Source: Dorea longicatena (GTDB lineage Bacteria > Bacillota > Clostridia > Lachnospirales > Lachnospiraceae). From it: a stretch of DNA of 64,000 nucleotides. The stretch lies in contig NZ_CP102280.1 of the NCBI RefSeq assembly GCF_025150085.1, positions 945,001-1,009,000 on the forward strand. The letters run 5' to 3'. Within the stretch, counting starts at the first letter, position 1; each line of letters opens with the position of its first letter. Below the pieces are notes generated by a model. It was not told the origin of the DNA. It did not search any database and saw nothing but the letters and a program-made list of their open reading frames with translations. The position numbers and the translations under genes were made by a program. Shown here in pieces: positions 33,493-42,334 of this stretch.

Positions 33493-35922
33493 ATGTATAA
33501 GAAAATAATATCACTGACTGCAATTGTGGCAATGATTGTTACATTAGTTATGCCGGCCAGGGCATATGCTGACGAAACACAGGCAGAATCACAGCCTGTA
33601 TTAAAATATTCGGTATTAATGTCAGGGGCTTCTGAGTGGCAGGAAGCAGACAATGGAGAATATGTGGGTGAGCCAGAGAATAAAGATGCTGAAATATCCA
33701 AATTAAAATTAGATGTTTTGGATTCTGTAACAGAGGAAAATTTGAATGGAATCACATATTCGGTAGCAGATTCAGAGGGAAATTGGAACGAGTATGTAAC
33801 GGCCGGCCAGGAGACTGGATTTGACAGCGAACAGAAGATAGCTGCGTTCAAGATAAAATTAACAGAAGAACTGGCTGAAAAGTATAATATTTACTATCGC
33901 GCATATGTTCAAACTGATGATCAGAGTGAAGGACAGTGGCTTGGCTGGGCCGAAAATGATTCCCCATCCGGAACTAAAGGATATGATTGTGGCATAAAGG
34001 CCATTCAGGTTCAGCTGACAGAGAAAAGTACAAATGTCGATTTAGACACAGCAAATTCATACATAGTAAAGACGGATATAGTACCGGAGGAAACAGTGAA
34101 GGTGGTATATCAGGCTCATGTAGCAAAAATCGGCTGGCAGAAAAAAGTAGAAGATGGCGCACTGGCAGGAACGGAAGGAAAGGCGCTTTCTATTGAGGCG
34201 TTAAAGATTAAGCTTGCCGGATTATCAGAAGAAGATCAAAAAGACAGTAAAATTATATATAAAACTCATGTACAGTCATATGGCTGGCAGAAAGAAGTAG
34301 AAAACGGAGCACTTGCAGGGACAACCGGACAGGGAAAGAGAGTAGAAGCAGTATCTGTTCGTCTGGAAGGTGCTATAGCAAAAAAATATGACGTGTACTA
34401 TCGTACGCATATACAGAGCTTTGGCTGGCTTGACTGGGCAAAGAACGGAGAAAAGGCCGGAAGCAGTACTTATGGAAAACGTTTAGAAGCAATTGAGATC
34501 AAATTAGTGAAAAAAGGTGAAAGTGCACCAGGAAGTACGAAGAAAGCTTATCAGGTACCAAGAATTCAGTATCAGACCCATGTACAGTCTATTGGATGGC
34601 AGAAAAAAGTAAGTGATAATCAGATTGCAGGGACAACCGGACAGGGAAAAAGAATTGAGGCAATAAAGATTACACTTCCGGATTCTGACTATACAGGAAA
34701 TGTAGAATATCAGGCATATGTACAGGGAATTGGATGGCAAAGCTGGAAAAAGAATGGTGAACTTGCAGGAACAAGCGGTCAGAGTAAGAGAATTGAAGCA
34801 ATCAGAGTGAAGCTGACTGGTGAGATCGCAAAGTATTATGAAGTGTATTACAGTGTACATCTGGCAAAGATTGGCTGGTGTAATTACGAATCTGCAGGAA
34901 GAGTAACAGGAACAATTGATCTTAGTAAGAAGATCGAGGCATTGAAAATATGCCTTGTGAAAAAAGATGCAGAAACGGCTCCGAATACAAGTGGTGTAAA
35001 ATATGTGGAAGGATATAAGAGTGGTAACTTCTATTATAATGGATATATCAAAGGTGTAGGAGCGACAGGCAATGTATCGCAAGGAAATACAGTAGGGACA
35101 ATCGGAAAAAAACAACAGCTTCAGAGCCTTACATTATATCTGGATCAGTCAAATAAACTTGCACCATCAGGAACGATTCAATATGCGACACATATTGCAA
35201 AAGAGGGCTGGAAGGACTGGTCTGATGCAGGTACAACCAACGGGGCATCTACAGGAACAAATGGAATGGAAGCTGTGAAAATCAGACTTACCGGTAATCT
35301 TGCCAAATATTACGACATATATTATCGTGCACATGTACAGGGATATGGCTGGCTTGGCTGGGCAAAAAATGGCCAGGCAGCAGGAACATCAAAAATCGGA
35401 TACAGAATGGAAGGATTACAGATTCGCCTTGTATCAAAAGATGCAGCAGCTCCGGGGAAAAATGCTAATTATTATACAGAAAAGAAAAAGACTGCGACAA
35501 TAGCAGTTAAAGACCAGATGCATCTGAAAGCATTGGCGTATGCAAGTAACACACGGTATCTCATTCTGGTAGATACGACAGCCAACAGAGTAGGAATTTA
35601 TAGCGGTTCAGTCGGTAAATGGAATGAAGTGAAAAAGTGGGTTTGTACTACAGGAGCAAAATCAACTCCGACAGTGAAAGGAACATTTACTGTACAGGGA
35701 AAAGGAAAATCATTTGGATCTGGATATACATGCTGGTATTATACACAGTTCTATGGAAATTACCTGTTCCACTCCGTACTGTATAAACAAGGAAGTATGT
35801 CTGTAATTACAGATGGAAGACTTGGAATCAATGCATCACACGGATGTGTTCGATTAAACATTAATAATGCAAAATGGATATATGATAATATTCCGCGAGG
35901 AACAAAAGTTGTAGTATATTAG
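33493..35922 (+). CDS. Secreted L,D-transpeptidase (YkuD) with about twelve ChW repeats
   Basis: 809 residues after AAAAGGAGG. Signal peptide to 'ARAYADE' (~28). Residues ~35-670 are about twelve ChW-type repeats in four triads. The first triad and part of the last are degenerate, with lost Trp or Gly. The C-terminal YkuD domain (~690-809) has catalytic Cys785 in 'ASHGCVRL' and His783. The family forms 3-3 peptidoglycan cross-links or attaches proteins to the wall. The repeats precede the catalytic domain here, while they follow it in the three upstream ChW proteins. A terminator follows. Confidence 0.93.
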   Translation: MYKKIISLTAIVAMIVTLVMPARAYADETQAESQPVLKYSVLMSGASEWQEADNGEYVGEPENKDAEISKLKLDVLDSVTEENLNGITYSVADSEGNWNEYVTAGQETGFDSEQKIAAFKIKLTEELAEKYNIYYRAYVQTDDQSEGQWLGWAENDSPSGTKGYDCGIKAIQVQLTEKSTNVDLDTANSYIVKTDIVPEETVKVVYQAHVAKIGWQKKVEDGALAGTEGKALSIEALKIKLAGLSEEDQKDSKIIYKTHVQSYGWQKEVENGALAGTTGQGKRVEAVSVRLEGAIAKKYDVYYRTHIQSFGWLDWAKNGEKAGSSTYGKRLEAIEIKLVKKGESAPGSTKKAYQVPRIQYQTHVQSIGWQKKVSDNQIAGTTGQGKRIEAIKITLPDSDYTGNVEYQAYVQGIGWQSWKKNGELAGTSGQSKRIEAIRVKLTGEIAKYYEVYYSVHLAKIGWCNYESAGRVTGTIDLSKKIEALKICLVKKDAETAPNTSGVKYVEGYKSGNFYYNGYIKGVGATGNVSQGNTVGTIGKKQQLQSLTLYLDQSNKLAPSGTIQYATHIAKEGWKDWSDAGTTNGASTGTNGMEAVKIRLTGNLAKYYDIYYRAHVQGYGWLGWAKNGQAAGTSKIGYRMEGLQIRLVSKDAAAPGKNANYYTEKKKTATIAVKDQMHLKALAYASNTRYLILVDTTANRVGIYSGSVGKWNEVKKWVCTTGAKSTPTVKGTFTVQGKGKSFGSGYTCWYYTQFYGNYLFHSVLYKQGSMSVITDGRLGINASHGCVRLNINNAKWIYDNIPRGTKVVVY

Positions 35923-35926
35923 CAAT

Positions 35927-35953
35927 AAAGGCAGGTCATTTGACCTGCCTTTG
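35927..35953. terminator. Bidirectional terminator between convergent genes
   Basis: AAAGGCAGGTCA (35927-35938) and TGACCTGCCTTT (35941-35952) form a perfect stem with A- and T-rich flanks, serving the transpeptidase gene and the minus-strand dehydrogenase gene. Confidence 0.88.
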
Positions 35954-35983
35954 TTATACACAAATCTTTTTGTGAAATTCGGA

Positions 35984-37465
35984 TTAATCTCGTTGGAAAA
36001 GATCACGGGTATATACTTTGTCCTTAACATCGTCAAGAACCGGATTATATCTGTTGGCAATAATAGCCTGAGAAAGTTTTTTGAACTGCTCTAAATTATT
36101 GACTACTTTGCTTCCAAAAAATGTGGTTCCATCTTCCAGGGTTGGTTCGTAAACGATGACAGTAGCTCCTTTTGCTTTGATTCGTTTCATGACGCCCTGA
36201 ATACTGCTCTGACGGAAGTTGTCGGAATTGCTCTTCATCGTAAGACGGTAAACTCCTATAGTACATTCTTTTTCCTGGGCAGCAGAATAATCACCATGAT
36301 TGTTATAATCATAATATCCGGCGAGATTGAGAACACGATCAGCAATAAAATCTTTTCTTGTACGGTTGCTTTCGACAATTGCGGACATCATATTCTGAGG
36401 TACATTATCGTAATTGGCCAGCAATTGTTTGGTATCTTTTGGAAGACAGTATCCTCCATAACCAAAAGATGGATTGTTGTAATGCGTTCCGATTCTCGGA
36501 TCGAGACATACACCGCTTATAATATCTTTGGTATTGAGTTCTTTCATTTCTGCATAAGTATCCAATTCGTTGAAATAAGAAACACGTAATGCAAGGTAAG
36601 TATTAGCAAAGAGCTTTACGGCTTCGGCTTCCGTAAATCCCATGAACAATGTATCAATCTGCTCTTTAAGAGCCCCTTCCTGAAGAAGTGCTGCGAATGT
36701 ATGAGAAGCCTTCACCAGTCGTTCATCGGAAGAATCGGTAGATACGATGATCCTGCTTGGATAAAGGTTGTCATATAAAGCTTTTGATTCTCTTAAAAAT
36801 TCTGGACTGAAGATAATATTAGCTGTGTTATATTTTTTGCGGACAGATTCGGTATAGCCCACAGGGATCGTTGATTTGATGACCATGATCGCATTCGGAT
36901 TTACCTTTAATACAAGTTCGATGACTGCTTCTACTGCAGAAGTGTCAAAATAATTTTTGTTACTGTCATAATTGGTTGGAGCAGCAATGACGACGAAATC
37001 AGCATCTTTATAGGCGGATTCACCATCAAGAGTAGCAGTCAGGTCAAGATCCTTTTCGGCAAGGTATTTCTCGATATAATCATCCTGAATAGGGGATTTT
37101 CTGTTGTTGATCAATTCTACTTTTTCAGGAATGATATCTACAGCAGTTACGTGATTATGCTGTGCAAGTAATGTCGCGATGGATAATCCGACATATCCGG
37201 TTCCGGCTACCGCGATATTTAAAGGTGAAGGAGAAGGAAGCTTGGTATTGCCGGCATCAACAAATAATGTCTGGGGTTCAAAATCAAGCGTTTCTCCTAA
37301 TTGCTCTAATTGAGGAATAGAAGGAATAAAATCTTCTTTTTCCAAACGTGAGATCATAGAACGGTTGATCCCTGTGATATCTGCAAGATCCTGCTGGGTC
37401 ATGTGTTTTTCTTTTCGACGATTTGTTACAAGATTTGCGAGAAGTGATTGTGATAGTTTTTTCAT
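35984..37465 (-). CDS. UDP-sugar 6-dehydrogenase with N-terminal XRE DNA-binding domain
   Basis: 493 residues from the ATG at 37465 (MKKLSQ), with AAAGGAT 8 bases upstream. Residues ~5-65 are a complete HTH_3 domain ('[18 protein letters not shown]', '[12 protein letters not shown]'). From ~80 on it is a UDP-glucose/GDP-mannose dehydrogenase: Rossmann '[11 protein letters not shown]', 'KSTIPVGYT', 'FSPEFLRES', and catalytic Cys340 in '[11 protein letters not shown]'. These enzymes oxidise UDP-hexoses to uronates for polysaccharides. The fusion suggests the enzyme binds DNA and senses its own substrate or product. Two copies of TGTTATTkAAAAyAAC flank its predicted promoter and are candidate operators. 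Confidence 0.9.
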   Translation of the reverse strand: MKKLSQSLLANLVTNRRKEKHMTQQDLADITGINRSMISRLEKEDFIPSIPQLEQLGETLDFEPQTLFVDAGNTKLPSPSPLNIAVAGTGYVGLSIATLLAQHNHVTAVDIIPEKVELINNRKSPIQDDYIEKYLAEKDLDLTATLDGESAYKDADFVVIAAPTNYDSNKNYFDTSAVEAVIELVLKVNPNAIMVIKSTIPVGYTESVRKKYNTANIIFSPEFLRESKALYDNLYPSRIIVSTDSSDERLVKASHTFAALLQEGALKEQIDTLFMGFTEAEAVKLFANTYLALRVSYFNELDTYAEMKELNTKDIISGVCLDPRIGTHYNNPSFGYGGYCLPKDTKQLLANYDNVPQNMMSAIVESNRTRKDFIADRVLNLAGYYDYNNHGDYSAAQEKECTIGVYRLTMKSNSDNFRQSSIQGVMKRIKAKGATVIVYEPTLEDGTTFFGSKVVNNLEQFKKLSQAIIANRYNPVLDDVKDKVYTRDLFQRD

Positions 37466-37500
37466 GATTTGATATCCTTTCATTTATAATGAATACTAAA

Positions 37501-37516
37501 TGTTATTTAAAACAAC
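37501..37516. promoter_or_regulatory. Candidate operator copy 1 for the XRE-dehydrogenase
   Basis: TGTTATTTAAAACAAC, matching copy 2 at 14 of 16 positions with imperfect internal dyad symmetry (GTTATT/AACAAC). It lies in the predicted leader of the dehydrogenase gene. Confidence 0.5.
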
Positions 37517-37539
37517 GTTTGAATTGAAATGACATAAAT

Positions 37540-37568
37540 ATTGTATCATGAACGTAAGAAAATCACAA
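37540..37568 (-). promoter_or_regulatory. Promoter of the XRE-dehydrogenase gene
   Basis: On the minus strand, -35 TTGTGA (complement of 37563-37568) and -10 TACAAT (complement of 37540-37545) with a 17-base spacer. The two operator candidates lie on either side. Confidence 0.6.
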
Positions 37569-37594
37569 TGTTTTAGTGAAAAAATAGAAATTAA

Positions 37595-37610
37595 TGTTAT
37601 TGAAAATAAC
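37595..37610. promoter_or_regulatory. Candidate operator copy 2 for the XRE-dehydrogenase
   Basis: TGTTATTGAAAATAAC containing a perfect dyad GTTATT-GAA-AATAAC. It starts 94 bp from copy 1, between the divergent dehydrogenase and rhamnosidase genes, so it could affect both. Confidence 0.55.
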
Positions 37611-39399
37611 AATCAAGGAGAAGACCAATGGCATTGTAAAAATAATTTTATCTCTTTTATATAAATTTGAGATGGTGTAATATTAGTGTAGGATAAAAAA
37701 CGGGGACCGAAAGGAATAGTATTATGAAAAAAGTATAAAAAGATGGTTATTCTTTGTGTGTATAATTGCGATCATGCTAATAAGTACAAAATACAAGGCT
37801 TATGCAGCAGACAATATCTGTGTTGATAATCTTAAGGTCAATGGTTTGACGGAGGCATTTGGACAACCTTTAAGTAATATACGGTTTTCGTGGGAAATCC
37901 AGACAGGACTTAATAATGTGAATCAGACAGAGTACCATGTTGTATTTGCAAATACCAGAAATGAATTAGAAAATCAAAATTATATCTATGATTCAGGCTG
38001 GGTGAAATCTGAAGAAAATACGAATGTAACTGTAGGGTACAAATTTTCGGAAAATCAATTGTATTACTGGAAAGTACAGGTGAAAGATAATCAGGGAAAT
38101 ATCAGTGACCTGTCGGAAGAACATTGCTTTTCAACAGAAATTGGAAATGCTTGGAATACCAATCAGGCTATATGGAGTAATGGCGGAGATTTTACTTTTT
38201 TCAGATGGAAAAAAGTCTTGATCTGTCTAATGTAGAAAAAGTCTTGTTTGCAACAACGGCAACTTCGCCGGAATATAGCAGACAATATGTGTATAACTTA
38301 TATGTGAATGGTGAGTCGATAGGAGTTGGTCCGACAAGACTGGACGGGAATAACTTATACTATAATGTCTATGATATTACGGACAGTCTGACAAACGGAC
38401 AAAATGTGATTGGCTGTGCATGCTATGCAGAACAAAGGAGAGCATTTTTGGGGCAGCTTATATGTTATTACAAAGATGGAACAAAAAAGATCATGGCCAA
38501 TACAGGAACAGATAGAAAAGAATGGACGAGTCTGAACGGAGATGAAGCATATGGAAATAATTCGACGAATGTAGGTACAAAACAATACTATACACAGACC
38601 GCTGAAAATCTGAACAGCAGTAAATATCCAAAAGGATGGCTTTTGCAGGCTTACAATGATGAAAAATGGACGCAGCCGAGTGCAAGCGGTGAAATGAAAA
38701 ATTATCAACTGTGTCCATATAAATCCGGTGTTGTTAACCGATATAGACAAAGTCCGGCAGAAATAAAAAAAATAGCAGAGAGCAGATATGTGATTGATTT
38801 CGGAAACGAGATGATTGGTAATGTGTCGGTACAATTATTGGGCCTTACATCGCAGAAATGGAGTGTCGGATATGGAGAAGAACTGAATCCTGATGGTAGT
38901 GTAAAAAGTGAGATGAGAACGGGAAATATATACAGGGAAACATGGAATCTGACTCCGGGTTATCAGGAAATGAGTACAATTAATATGAAAGCATTCCGAT
39001 ATATGGAGATAACCGGCTGCACTGAAAAATTATCTATCAATAATATTACAGGATGGCAGGTAAGACAGAAAACAGAAAATCAAGAATTACAATTTTCTTC
39101 TAATAATTCAATTCTGAATGACGAATATAATTTGGCGAAGAAAACGATTGAAAATACAAGCCAAGATATGTATGTAGATACACAGAGCAGAGAAAGCCAA
39201 AATTATGCAGGTGATACGTTCATTAATATGATGACAGCAACTTCAATGAATTTAAATTATTCTCTGGCGGCACATTCTGTAGAATATGCGTTGAATCATC
39301 CTACATGGCCTTCAGAATATATGCTTTATACAGTATAGGCTGCATGGAAGTATTATCTGTATCCCGGGAATATTGATTTCTTAAATGAAAGAGCTAATC

Positions 39400-39416
39400 C
39401 CCCAGCTATGCTGGGG
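39400..39416 (+). repeat. IS left-end hairpin
   Basis: CCCCAGC (39400-39406), loop TAT, GCTGGGG (39410-39416): the recognition hairpin expected at an IS200-type left end. Confidence 0.8.
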
Positions 39417-39521
39417 CGAATAGTGTAGTAGTGACGTTGTAGAATGTATAATAAAGCCTCCTATGCTACAATAGTAAAGGTGTCTCAAGCCAATACTAAA
39501 GAGAATAGGAGGCGGTCCAAC

Positions 39522-39905
39522 GTGGACAGTAGTAGTTTATCACATACAAGGTACAAATGCCAGTATCATATAGTGTTTATACCAAAGTATAGAAAACGAA
39601 TCATGTACGGAAGATTACAAGCAGATGTAAGAAAAATAATAAAAAAACTGTGCGATTACCGGAATATAGAAATAGTAGAAGGTGCAGTATGTGCAGATCA
39701 CGTACATCTATGTTTAAGTATTCCACCAAGTGAAAAAGTGTCAGATGTGGTAGGTTACATTAAAGGAAAAAGTGCATTAATGATACACGACAAATATCCG
39801 GAAAGTGTAAATGGATGGTCAAAAGCCTTTTGGGCCAGAGGGTATTATGTTGCAACAGTAGGCAATATCACAGAAGATGCGGTAAAAGAATACATTCAGC
39901 AATAA
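39522..39905 (+). CDS. tnpA: IS200-type Y1 transposase TnpA
   Basis: 127 residues from the GTG at 39522, with AGGAGG 9 bases upstream; the longer frame from 39444 has no ribosome site. Y1-transposase fold: 'YHIVFIPKYRKRIMYG' at the start, the HUH metal-binding pair as His60-Val-His62 in 'CADHVHLCLSIPP', 'VVGYIKGKSA', and the catalytic Tyr in 'ARGYYVATVG'. It nicks and joins single-stranded IS ends. The gene appears intact, so the element may still be mobile. Confidence 0.93.
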   Translation: MDSSSLSHTRYKCQYHIVFIPKYRKRIMYGRLQADVRKIIKKLCDYRNIEIVEGAVCADHVHLCLSIPPSEKVSDVVGYIKGKSALMIHDKYPESVNGWSKAFWARGYYVATVGNITEDAVKEYIQQ

Positions 39906-40028
39906 AAAGAAGAATCGAAAAGAGAAGATACTAGAAGATAGCCTCTTTTAGAGGCCAGCCGGTATATGTGCTTGAGGCATCCGGCTTCCAGGCGTTGCAG
40001 GCATAGGCCCCTTATAGGGGCAGAATCA

Positions 40029-40051
40029 AACCACCAGTTGAACTGGTGGTT
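40029..40051 (+). repeat. IS right-end hairpin
   Basis: AACCACCAG (40029-40037), loop TTGAA, CTGGTGGTT (40043-40051). Confidence 0.8.
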
Positions 40052-41367
40052 CATGACTCAGAAAGTGTACAATTCGGGAACAGGAAGATTCGCGGATGGT
40101 CTGACGAAAGCAGGCGCGAGAATAGAACATTATGCACAGCATGCAACAGCATTCGCACTGGCCAATCAGGTATATGAAAATCAGAAGATGGCGGTGAAGA
40201 TGGCTGATTCGTTAAAGAATGAAGGAATCAATAAAATGAGTATGTATGGAACCTTCTTCTTATTACAGGGACTCTACAACAGTAATCAGGGAGTTCTTGC
40301 ACGGCAGATCATGAGTAATCCAAGTGATTACACTGGAAGCCGTACATGGGCGAATATGATGTATAATACCGGAGCAACACTGACGACAGAAGCTTGGGAC
40401 AGTACCATAAAGTCTAATATGTCATACAGCCATGCGTGGGGAAGTGCCCCGGGCACATGGCTGATACAGGGATTGTTCGGAATCAAACCGACAGAACCGG
40501 GATGGAATGAAGCAGAGATAAAATTACAACCCGGAGGAGTGGAATCCGCTTCGGTGAGTGTACCAACTACAAAAGGCAAAATAAGTGCAGACTATAAGAT
40601 TGAAGAGGACGGAACCATTACACTTCAAATGAAGATTCCTTCCAATATGAAAATGAAGATTATAATTCCGGGAACAGAAGGACAGACATTAAGGATAAAT
40701 GGGACGGAAACAGAAGTTGCTTACAATACAGAAGGATATTTGGAGACAACACTTTATGGAGGTAGTTATCTAATTACAGGGGGGCAGTCTGCGATAGATA
40801 ATTCCGAATTAAAAGAATGCCAAAATATTGTATACAGAAGTTGTGGAAAAGACTGGAGTGCTTATGAAACCGATGGCGGAACAACAGGAAAGTCTCAGCC
40901 GTTGCATAAGATTCAGATGAGACTGAATCAGATAGATGGAAATGTAAAATATTCTGTTCATGTCAATAGTAAAGGCTGGCTTGGCTGGGCAAAGAATGGC
41001 GAACTTGCCGGAAGTTCCGGAATGGCGAAAAGACTAGAAGCAATCGAGATAAAAGTTGTTCCGAAAGGAGAAAACATTGACAGAGGAAGAAATGCTTACT
41101 ACAGTAAGGAACAAACATTGAATACAGAGTAGACGGTAATCGATGAGGAACAGTCGAATGAAGAGATTACGCAGGAACCGGAAAATGACGATGTGATAGA
41201 GAAAGAAAATCCGGATAGTAGTGATAATAAAGATCTGGAAGAAATAACCGGAGAGGATAATGAAAAAGGAGATGATGAGATAGAGGAAAAGAGCGAAGAA
41301 AATTTGAGAGAAGAATAAGTAAGTTGATTCGCAAAAGAATGTTGAAGAAAGCAAATACAAAAAAAGC

Positions 41368-41395
41368 TTGTAATTGAATAAAAGTCTGATATAAT
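41368..41395 (+). promoter_or_regulatory. Promoter at the head of the glycan cluster
   Basis: -35 TTGTAA (41368-41373), 16-base spacer, extended -10 TGATATAAT (41387-41395), about 180 bases before the first cluster gene. Confidence 0.7.
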
Positions 41396-41502
41396 AATGA
41401 AGATAGAGGGATGGAATATAAAATATCAAAATACAATAAGTAAGATAAAAGGTATGTACCTCTTGCCAAGAAAGTAAAAAGCAAAATGTACTCATGCAAT
41501 TT

Positions 41503-41540
41503 AAAACTCAGGTTTCATACAATTGAAGTCTGAGTTTTAT
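41503..41540 (+). terminator. Hairpin in the cluster leader (attenuator or terminator)
   Basis: AAAACTCAG (41503-41511) pairs with CTGAGTTTT (41530-41538), followed by ATTTATG. It lies between the cluster promoter and its first gene, where read-through would be required. Confidence 0.55.
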
Positions 41541-41574
41541 TTATGCAATAAAAATAAAAAAAGGAGAAATATCA

Positions 41575-42294
41575 ATGAATTATGCTGTGATTTTTGCTGG
41601 CGGAACGGGAACAAGAATGAATAGTAAGACACGTCCGAAACAGTTTTTGACTTTACATGGTAAAGAAATTATAATATATACATTAGAACATTTTGAAAAT
41701 CATCCGGAAATAGATGGAATATCAGTGGTATGCATTGAAGGTTGGATTGATTATTTAAAAAAATTGTTGGATAAATATCAAATAAAAAAAGTTAGGTGGA
41801 TTTCTCCTGGGGGAGCAACGGGCCAGGAATCTATATATAATGGATTAAATGCTATGAGAGGTCAGATAGCTGATGATTCTATAGTCTTAATACATGATGG
41901 AGTAAGACCACTGATAGATGAAGAGTTAATTACTAATAATATTAGGATGGCAGAAAAAAAAGGAACAGGGATTACAGTAGTACCAGCAATAGAGACGGTA
42001 ATGTTGGTAAATGAAGCAAATGAGATTGTTCAGAGTGTTGATAGAAAAAATTGCAGAGTAGTTCGAGCTCCGCAAAGTTTTAAATATAAAGAGATATTAG
42101 CTGAACATGATAAGATGAAAAAAGCAGGGATTAATGATATCATAGATTCGGCTACGTTGATGAAGCAGGCGGGATATGCGCTGTATCCAGTTGAAGGAAA
42201 ACCTGAAAATATTAAGATAACGACTCCTTCTGATTATTATACATTTAGAGCAATTGTAGAAGCGGAAGAAAATTCCCAAATATTGGGACTTTAA
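41575..42294 (+). CDS. IspD/TarI-family cytidylyltransferase
   Basis: 239 residues after AAAAAAGGAG. CTP-binding 'AVIFAGGTGTRM' with 'RPKQFL', then 'VLIHDGVRPLI', 'VPAIETV' and 'RAPQSFKY', all standard for the family. IspD makes CDP-methylerythritol; TarI makes CDP-ribitol, and related enzymes make other CDP-alditols for teichoic-like polymers and capsules. Its place at the head of a glycan cluster, with an SDR two genes on, favours CDP-alditol or CDP-sugar synthesis over isoprenoid synthesis. No TarJ-type alcohol dehydrogenase is adjacent, so the substrate is open. Confidence 0.85.
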   Translation: MNYAVIFAGGTGTRMNSKTRPKQFLTLHGKEIIIYTLEHFENHPEIDGISVVCIEGWIDYLKKLLDKYQIKKVRWISPGGATGQESIYNGLNAMRGQIADDSIVLIHDGVRPLIDEELITNNIRMAEKKGTGITVVPAIETVMLVNEANEIVQSVDRKNCRVVRAPQSFKYKEILAEHDKMKKAGINDIIDSATLMKQAGYALYPVEGKPENIKITTPSDYYTFRAIVEAEENSQILGL

Positions 42295-42334
42295 TTTGTT
42301 AAGTAAAGAATTTTTAATCAGGAGAATTAATTGA

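Larger units (their letters stand above)
39395..40061 (+). mobile_element. IS200/IS605-family insertion sequence (IS200-like, tnpA only)
   Basis: About 667 bp inserted in the rhamnosidase pseudogene. It has no terminal inverted repeats. Instead there are subterminal hairpins: left CCCCAGC-TAT-GCTGGGG (39400-39416) and right AACCACCAG-TTGAA-CTGGTGGTT (40029-40051). It encodes one Y1 HUH transposase and no TnpB. The 3' part carries three more short stems (39941-39955, 39958-39985, 40007-40021). The family moves by single-strand peel-and-paste and makes no target duplication. Exact ends are estimated from the hairpin positions. Confidence 0.85.
37724..41318 (+). pseudogene. Secreted GH78 alpha-L-rhamnosidase with ChW repeats, multiply disrupted
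   Basis: The ATG at 37724 (after AAAGGA) begins a signal peptide only if one A is added to the six-A run at 37727-37732. A second six-A run (38209-38214) needs the same +1A to join the N-terminal fibronectin-like part to the 'YVYNLYVNGESIGVGPT' GH78 jelly roll. An in-frame TAG (39336-39338) interrupts the (alpha/alpha)6 barrel; 'AAWKYYLYPGNIDFLNE' continues past it. An IS200-type element then splits the barrel (39395-40061), and roughly 80-100 residues expected there are missing. The barrel resumes at 'KVYNSGTGRFADG'. Two ChW repeats follow, then another TAG (41130-41132) and 61 more codons of a Glu/Asp-rich tail to the TAA at 41316. Its ancestor released rhamnose from glycans, next to a probable rhamnan-building cluster. 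Confidence 0.88.

Noticed and set aside
25900..35500. Regularly repeated DNA in 26-35 kb as a CRISPR or minisatellite
   Set aside because: The repeats are protein-coding ChW modules in frame, with variable DNA sequence and no fixed short repeat-spacer pattern.
39336..41132. Two in-frame TAG codons read as evidence of amber recoding
   Set aside because: They occur only in a gene that also has two frameshifts and an IS insertion; TAG ends several normal genes in the window (for example the epimerase at 62571), and no suppressor tRNA or Pyl genes are visible.
41575..42294. Calling the first cluster gene tarI or ispD outright
   Set aside because: Sequence motifs fit both; without a genome-wide view of other ispD copies or a TarJ partner a gene symbol would overstate the case.
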